Position numbers and translations under genes: made by a program
In this document: in pieces, positions 57,715 through 64,000 of the stretch
Layout: each line of letters opens with the position of its first letter
Position numbering within the stretch: the stretch's first letter is position 1
NCBI GenBank assembly: GCA_004352715.1
Contig: SCFE01000087.1
Coordinates: 1,397,487-1,461,486, forward strand
Reading direction: 5' to 3'
Length of the DNA stretch: 64,000 nt
DNA from: Hofstenia miamia
Taxonomy: Eukaryota > Xenacoelomorpha > Acoela
Notes under the pieces: model-generated
The model's database searches: none
What the model saw: only the letters and a program-made list of their open reading frames with translations
What the model was told of the DNA's origin: nothing

Positions 57715-58704
57715 AGTCATTACCCAATACGTTCACCTGGTGGCCTTGGATATGACAAAGGCCTTTGATACAATGTCTACACATTAGTATCGTCGAGGGA
57801 ATATCATGTCTCAAAGGAATAAATCCTTTTTTATCGTCAATTGGGTGGCAAGTTTTCTCACTTCATGAAAACATTACACAGACTTCCATGGCAAGGATTC
57901 TGGATACTTAATAACCAACCAAGGAGGTCCCAAGGGAATGTTGGTAGCCCAAGGTACTATTTTGCAGCGACAAATGACATACTGTAGCTATGCGTGGTGG
58001 CCCAGCTAAGCTTGTCTCTTTGCAGATGACAACAATCCTATAATTCCGGGTAGCTTGGCTCATCAACTTGCAACTAAAATTCGAGCAGTACAACCCTTGC
58101 CTAAACAACGCCAAGTCACATGAACTTGTTATCAAGTCGTCGTCACACCAAGCAAGTATCCCTAATATTGTGGGCATTAAAGAGTATCAGAGGTGAATAT
58201 ACTCGGCATCACCTTTGATGACAAACTATCTTTTGCAAGTCATATCAATTGAATCGTAAAACGCGCAAATAGTGAAATCAAATGTTACTACGACTTCGCG
58301 TGCTGAATTACTCACCGTCTGAAATCAGCAACCTCTACAAATCGCTTGTGAAATTTAAAATCCTGCATGGAGCAAGTGTTTGGGGAGGCGCAGCAAAGTA
58401 AGATTGCCGATTGTTAGGAAGAAAGCTGTTAAACTTGGTCTAATATATTAATTTACGCCGATTGCACAGGAAATTGAAAGATCAGATAAGAAACTATATG
58501 ACAAGATAGTAGGCCTATATTCTGGCCCACTCAATCCCCTCTTCTTCTACATTCCAGACAGAACAGAATATTCAACCGAAAGTCGCCGCCATGGCGTGTC
58601 CAAAGTAAAGACCAGTAAGCAACTAAATAGACTCCTATGTTTTAATCGTAAATAATGAATGTGTATTCATTATAATTAAAAGTAAATAAATAAATAAAAT
58701 AAAT
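57715..58704 (+). mobile_element. non-LTR retrotransposon RT fragment with (AAAT)n tail
   Basis: VALDMTKAFDTM (RT motif A, about 57740), a degraded QGGPKGMLVAQ (motif B2), FADDN (F-A-D-D, about 58018), VNILGITFDDKLSFASHIN (thumb, about 58193) and a short AAATAAATAAAT tail near 58683-58703. Motifs are in order but in several frames with stops. The clade is not resolved. Confidence 0.75.
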
Positions 58705-59314
58705 TTTTTCGAACTAAATGTAAAGCGTGTTGCAAACAAATCAAAGTCTGATCAAATATATCTTATTAATATTATTGAATAGAATCAAATTTCACTATGA
58801 GCATGACTATTTTTCTCTCAAAATGTAACTAAATTGCCAAGTACATTCAAGCGGGCAAATTTGAAAAATTAATAAATTACTTTACAATCTTTAAAACTGA
58901 CAATTTTTAATTCCTTTTGTCTAAACTCAAGTTTATTTTGTCCTACAATTGCCAATGGGTACCATTTGACGAAAACTTTGCGTCCCGCCACACCCAATAG
59001 GGATGATCGATTTCAATTTTATAACATCGTATTATGAGCTCCGCATTTTGTATAAGAATACTCAATGAATGATGCATGTACCGCTACCTTTGAATATCAG
59101 CTGATATAAATATATATATATATATATATATATNNNNNNNNNNNNNNNNNNNNNNNNNNNNNNNNNNNNNNNNNNNNNNNNNNNNNNNNNNNNNNNNNNN
59201 NNNNNNNNNNNNNNNNNNNNNNNNNNNNNNNNNNNNNNNNNNNNNNNNNNNNNNNNNNNNNNNNNNNNNNNNNNNNNNNNNNNNNNNNNNNNNNNNNNNN
59301 NNNNNNNNNNNNNN

Positions 59315-59353
<39 letters not shown>

Positions 59354-59944
59354 ATATTACATTTTCATTGTAAGCGTAGATATGCATTAATGTTTAATGA
59401 AAATTGGTATTATCATTCATATAAATCTCTATTTTGACCTGATTCAAGTCTAAGATTTGCTAATTGATAAATAATGATAACTGTCTATAATAGGAATAAA
59501 AATTGACTTTAGTATCATACATTTTAGTACTATCTAATAGATCTTTAAATTTTTCAGCAACAGTAATTTAGGCTTATTCTAAACTATTGAAAATAAAGAC
59601 GCTGTTATTCAAACCATCTTCTTTTGTTATTATAGTTCTTGGGTATTTATGATAACATTTTCAAAGAACAAAAATTGTTTTGAAATACAAAGTAGACATG
59701 CAAGTCATGTAAATGCTATAAAATAGTTCCTTTAAAATGTGTTTTGTTTTGTATACAAAACTATCCACCATTTAAACAAAGGCAAATTTTGACTCATGAT
59801 TAATGAAGTCGCTTAATGCTATTGTATGATATATTATAAATTTACATTTCCGTTATAACATTCATGCATATTTGGTGCAAAAAATCATGTTTAATTAGCC
59901 GAAATTCAATACAATGCAAAGAATACTATATTTATTGGAGACTT
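58705..59944. other. intergenic with (TA)n-flanked 181-N gap
   Basis: N from 59134 to 59314, with TA runs on both sides (59106-59133 and 59315-59350). No gene on either side; frames through the gap are artefacts. Confidence 0.8.
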
Positions 59945-60245
59945 GTCAACCAGCCGATCCGAGCTTAAGCACAGCATTTGATCTACAAGCCCAAATCGAG
60001 CCTATTTATGGTTCTGCTTTTTAATTTGTTTATACAGATTTTTTTATTTTTTCATTCAACATACTTTTTTATAGTCATATTTTAGAAATGTTTATTAAAT
60101 AATAGGAAGAGCTATGTAAAAAATTCTGAGGGCGCAATATTTTTAAAAATATATCGAGCTGAAGTGAACTTCATTGAATGAGCTTATGTGGTGAGCCGAG
60201 CCAAACTTACTCAAACTGTAAACGACCCGAGCTTTGAAATTTGAA
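59945..60245. repeat. dispersed repeat with GCTCG words, copy 2 (inverted)
   Basis: TTTAGAAATGTTTATTAAATAATAGGAAGA and neighbours are the inverted counterpart of 50745-50790, and both ends have CGAGC/GCCGAG words. It is diverged from copy 1. Confidence 0.6.
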
Positions 60246-61129
60246 AATTGAAGAATGCAAAGTGTAGGGTAACACTAATCAAACATAGACTTTTTCAATG
60301 TCGGTGATGGTTTCCCTGTGGTGCGCCAACATCTGACTTTGCGAACGCCGCGTCTGGACGGGACTCGCAGTTTTCTTCAGAATTCAAAATATTTCATGGT
60401 AGTTGTTGTTCCCATGGACATTAGACAGCCGCATTATTTGAACACCAGGTAAGAAAAGAATTGGAATATTTTTACAAAATCGGATTTCCCATTGAAAACA
60501 ATTCCTATTTGCATGTAGTTCAACAAGAGTAAGTTTTTGCACTAACCGTCATTCTTGTTACTTAAGAGTAACACTATTAGAAATCGCGTTACGGGTCATT
60601 CCATGTTACGCTACAGGTCATTTTGATAAATTTAAACTATAAGATGCTTATATATAATTTAGCGACTTAATACATATATTTAATTACTATTCAATTACAC
60701 TATATGTATCCAGAAGATTTCCATCAGATGTATGTTTAGCCTTACATAGTAACATACCACCATCACTTAAGCATTATATGTACGTTATGCTACAGGACAA
60801 AAATAGTAAGAACAAATTTTTTTAAACTTTTTATAATTATTTTCTGCTCTCCACCAATCTTATAATGTAATATTGGGGGTTTCGTAATCTAATGCTATCA
60901 TTAACTTTTAAAATATTATAAAACAAATATTCACTTTCATCATGAGGTTCCATTTGGTTCAAAAACCACGTTTCGCTAACAGGACGTTATGCTACAGGAC
61001 ATAATTTCAAATTTGGCAAAACAAACAAAATTCATTTAAAATTTTAAAACAACCAAGTTTATTCACTGCAAATTTACTCAATTTCATGTAAAACAGCGTT
61101 CTTGAGAAAAAATTTACCACCTAACTTCT
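60246..61129. other. no gene seen; short dispersed motif in three copies
   Basis: GTTAYGCTACAGGWCA occurs at 60605-60620, 60784-60799 and 60986-61001, same orientation. A locally GC- and CpG-rich patch lies at 60295-60375. Confidence 0.5.
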
Positions 61130-61204
61130 AAAATGGCTCATTCAGTTTGCACAATATTTCTTCAAACGGATAAATTCCTATATCACTGGATCGTGGCCAA
61201 AAGA

Positions 61205-61230
<26 letters not shown>
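61205..61230. repeat. (TA)n microsatellite
   Basis: Pure AT run in otherwise unremarkable sequence. Confidence 0.9.
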
Positions 61231-61235
<5 letters not shown>

Positions 61236-62360
61236 GCCAGATGAGAAAAATAACGATATTTTGAAAAATACTTCGTTATCTTTCCTTTCAATGCTTTGCA
61301 CCTCACCAACATACCACTAATGTTCATGCATAACAATTATATGATCTTTATAGCTGATGCCAAGAAAAGAATTTGGAAATTTCTCTGAACAATTGGAATT
61401 TTGAATGGATCTTCGGTGTTAAACGAGTCATCATCAAAATTTATAACAGCTGATGTAGATGATGCAGCATTTGGCGGAGAAATGGCATTCTACCAGATTA
61501 TTGCTTTTACTTCATTTGTGAGCTTATGTAATTCGAAGCTATCTTGAGATATGCCATAATACCTTTCACAGGATCACACTCCTTAAACTTCCTAATGTGA
61601 CATAATCCATCAAAACTATCATGTGTGGTCAAGATGAGAGGAAGGATGAATGAAACCAAAGACTAAAAATATTTATAATGATTATAATGATTAAATTGTA
61701 AACACATGATAGGATTGATTATTTCATTTTGTAAAACGTTTTGTGCAATTACATTTAAAATTATGCTCGACAGTATTTGACAAAAGTATTTAGTTGTTTA
61801 TTACCAAGTGCTATAAATATACTTGAAGTGATGTAATTATTGATGAGCAAACTTAAGTTGGATTTACTTTTCTCTTGTCAGGTTATTTTATATTATGATG
61901 GAAAGCTAAACGTTTAAGAGCTAGGGTAATTGTATGGTGGTTCCCACATCCAGTTAAAGGTATGCTGGAGCAGCCTCCTAATAGCTATTCCACAGCGGGG
62001 AGGGCGACAGCTGTAGTTACCTTGTGTGCTCTTGGGTTATGGATAGGTGTAGGAGTTTTTTATCGTTATAGCTTTCCTACTTATCATTGCTGTTATTAGA
62101 ATTGCAACTATTATATCTTACATGCTAACTCTCTCATTGATGAGCTTCAGTTATTTATTACGTTACATGATGATCGGTGATTTGTTATTACTTACATTTA
62201 GATGGTTATTTAAATCGTATTGTTATATTCTATTAGATATAGATTATTTAATAGTCACAAGTTGCTCATTGTTTTCTACGGTAGACCTCTGGCCAACTCA
62301 TGTCCATATTTTTCTGCAGGCGGCATTGATTGTTTACATGTATCGAGGGCTATTACTTAT

Positions 62361-62568
62361 TTCTATATATGTAGGGTTATTACATGTAAGGCTNNNNNNN
62401 NNNNNNNNNNNNNNNNNNNNNNNNNNNNNNNNNNNNNNNNNNNNNNNNNNNNNNNNNNNNNNNNNNNNNNNNNNNNNNNNNNNNNNNNNNNNNNNNNNNN
62501 NNNNNNNNNNNNNNNNNNNNNNNNNNNNNNNNNNNNTATATATGTAGGGTTATTACATGTAAGGCTCT
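62361..62568. repeat. direct repeat flanking a 143-N gap (62394-62536)
   Basis: TATATGTAGGGTTATTACAT followed by GTAAGGCT occurs on both sides of the gap. A minisatellite inside the gap or an unclosed overlap would both explain it. Confidence 0.8.
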
Positions 62569-63547
62569 ATAATAAGCTACTTAAGCATCCAGGTTGCACT
62601 ACTTCGTTTCTTTCACAAGTTCATAATAACAAAAACAATCAATGCACTAAATTCTTAAGTAGTTGCAAATTCCATCACACTGAGTTTGCTATTCACATAC
62701 CAATTCCTTCGTTGGTTTCTACATCACAATGACGGCTCCATTTGTAGATGCAGCTGGTATATGAGTTCCTGGATATGCATGTCTACCTTCGAGTGTCGAT
62801 CCTGTCTTCCATTATCTCTGTTTTACCTAAATAAGTTGGAGTAAGTTACGCAGCTAAAAGGCTCATGCATATTAAATTAAGTTAATAAACTGAACACTTA
62901 TTGTAAAGGAGAGAATTAGAAGAGTGCCATCTCTGCTTACCGTTTTATCTGAGAAAAGTAATAGTTTTTCTACAAGAAATACTCTAATGGCGGAAAGGCC
63001 TGATTCTACACTAAATATATTTTCTTCAAGACATATGATTTCTTTTATTTTAATTACAGTTATATTGCTATCACTATCATTGAAGATGTCACAATAATCA
63101 TCGACATTGTTAACAATTGCTCGCCTCCTGTTTAATTCTTCCAACACTCTTCTTTTGCATGCTGCAACCACACCACCAACGTCGCCCTTCCCATGCCCGG
63201 GCGAAAAGTAATTCGATTGAATTTCTTTACCAAACTTTTTGGAAAGAATCCCAGCACAACAAACAAGATGCTTGCTTTTAAATTGAGATGTTTTCCCATC
63301 AGACAAGCAACTAAATTTTTGGATGTTGAATTGAAATTTTCGAAACGCTTTGAGAGGAAGGCAAATACTTCCATTTTAGAAGCCAACCCAAATCGCCACA
63401 GGGAATATAGTAATAGAAGGCCAACCGCAATATGTATCCATGCAAAAAGCATTCAATATTTCTTAACAATCTTGGATAAAATTGTTTAAAAATACATGCC
63501 TGAGAAATTGCAGACTTTCTATGTTTTGATGTACTAATAATAAACAA

Positions 63548-64000
63548 GTCTATTGTGGGAAAATCACAATGCTATACACAAAATGCGCATTACACAGTGA
63601 AATTTCAACAATATCAATGGTACGGTAGTTAACATCATTATAAATTGATATCAGTAGTAGTAAAGAAAGGCAGGGTAGTATATATGCAGCTTTTTCAAAA
63701 TGATCAGTTTTCAATAACTTTTTACACTTTTCTATTGATTTTGATAAGAAAAAAGGTGTTTTTTAGAAATTCTGGATTTGGCAGCCAGGGGGGTAAAAAA
63801 CTACAGCCATATCCGTATAAATAATTATTCAATTATACCCCCATTTTAACTATGTACCAATATGTTTTCGAGCAATTTTTTGCATTTTTAGAAAACCTCT
63901 AGAGGTCTATATAAAAATATCAAGAATGAATAAAGTTAATCACAATTTGGTTAAAGAGAGAATTAAATCTTTAAATATTGTGAATCAATGTCTGTTTCAC
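63548..64000. other. intergenic to the window edge, no gene seen
   Basis: AT-rich with no frame of interest on either strand. Confidence 0.5.

Larger units (their letters stand above)
61130..63460 (-). pseudogene. decayed minus-strand gene or transposon with HGKG motif
   Basis: The best frame, 63306-62872 (144 aa), has NYFSPGHGKGDVGGVVAACKR, resembling a motif H-G-K-G-x-x-D-G-x-G-G-x-x-K-R that I recall from an uncharacterised protein family repeated in invertebrate genomes. A later piece (about 61185-61135) reads DIGIYPFEEILCKLNEPF, similar to what often ends proteins of that family. Between them lie a 143-N gap, stops and frameshifts. An upstream frame (63452-63132) overlaps in another phase. 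Function unknown; a transposon-borne gene is plausible. Confidence 0.4.

Noticed and set aside
62122-62732. Plus-strand hydrophobic ORFs next to the 62.4-kb gap
   Set aside because: They depend on N and on T-rich sequence giving Leu/Ile/Tyr; no family match.

Overview
The window is AT-rich animal DNA from a draft assembly. Prominin-type and RING/B-box (TRIM-type) genes, Penelope-like, Gypsy, R2/R4-like and APE-type LINE, and Polinton/Maverick elements, low gene density, (TA)n tracts and N gaps together point to an invertebrate metazoan. I cannot name the species from sequence alone. No bacterial features (operons, ribosome binding sites, CRISPR arrays) are present.

Host genes are few. (1) 1-1631, minus strand, runs off the left edge: an uninterrupted prominin-like (CD133 family) membrane protein. 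(2) 23391-25256, plus strand: a RING + two B-box + coiled-coil protein with a long C-terminal repeat-strand region. (3) 54990-56864, plus strand: a paralogue of (2) with the same layout and nearly the same length (624 against 621 aa). All three reading frames lack introns within the window. Both TRIM-like genes have a good 3' splice site just before the ATG, suggesting a 5'UTR intron.

Most of the remaining recognisable sequence is mobile DNA. 5248-5888 and about 11650-13600 are Penelope-like elements, each followed closely by a hammerhead-ribozyme-like motif. 13600-21745 is a Gypsy-type LTR element, plus strand, broken by an APE-type LINE (about 15456-19040) that has itself lost sequence to a 1-kb gap. 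31957-46691 is a decayed Polinton/Maverick: matching terminal inverted repeats, a perfect 6-bp target duplication (TCAGGC), a broken protein-primed family B DNA polymerase on the minus strand, and several unrecognised small ORFs. It sits inside an R2/R4-like LINE whose reading frame resumes on the other side (31787-31956 and 46698-48675). A 788-bp MITE-like element is inserted in the left Polinton TIR; the right TIR preserves the empty site. Further LINE debris lies at 48690-49330, 50954-53300, 57064-57215 and 57715-58704, with a degenerate tRNA-Arg(CCU)-like sequence at 57566-57638.

Assembly quality matters here. Six long N gaps and several single-N joins are present. Many single-N joins are flanked by direct duplications of 80-425 bp that look like unmerged contig ends or haplotypes, so copy numbers around 17.1, 34.7, 35.8, 46.2 and 47.3 kb should not be trusted. 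Apparent ORFs that run through N gaps are not evidence of coding.

The most rewarding parts are the nested LINE/Polinton/MITE stack, its unexplained cargo ORFs and 11-bp minisatellite, and the Penelope-linked ribozyme motifs.
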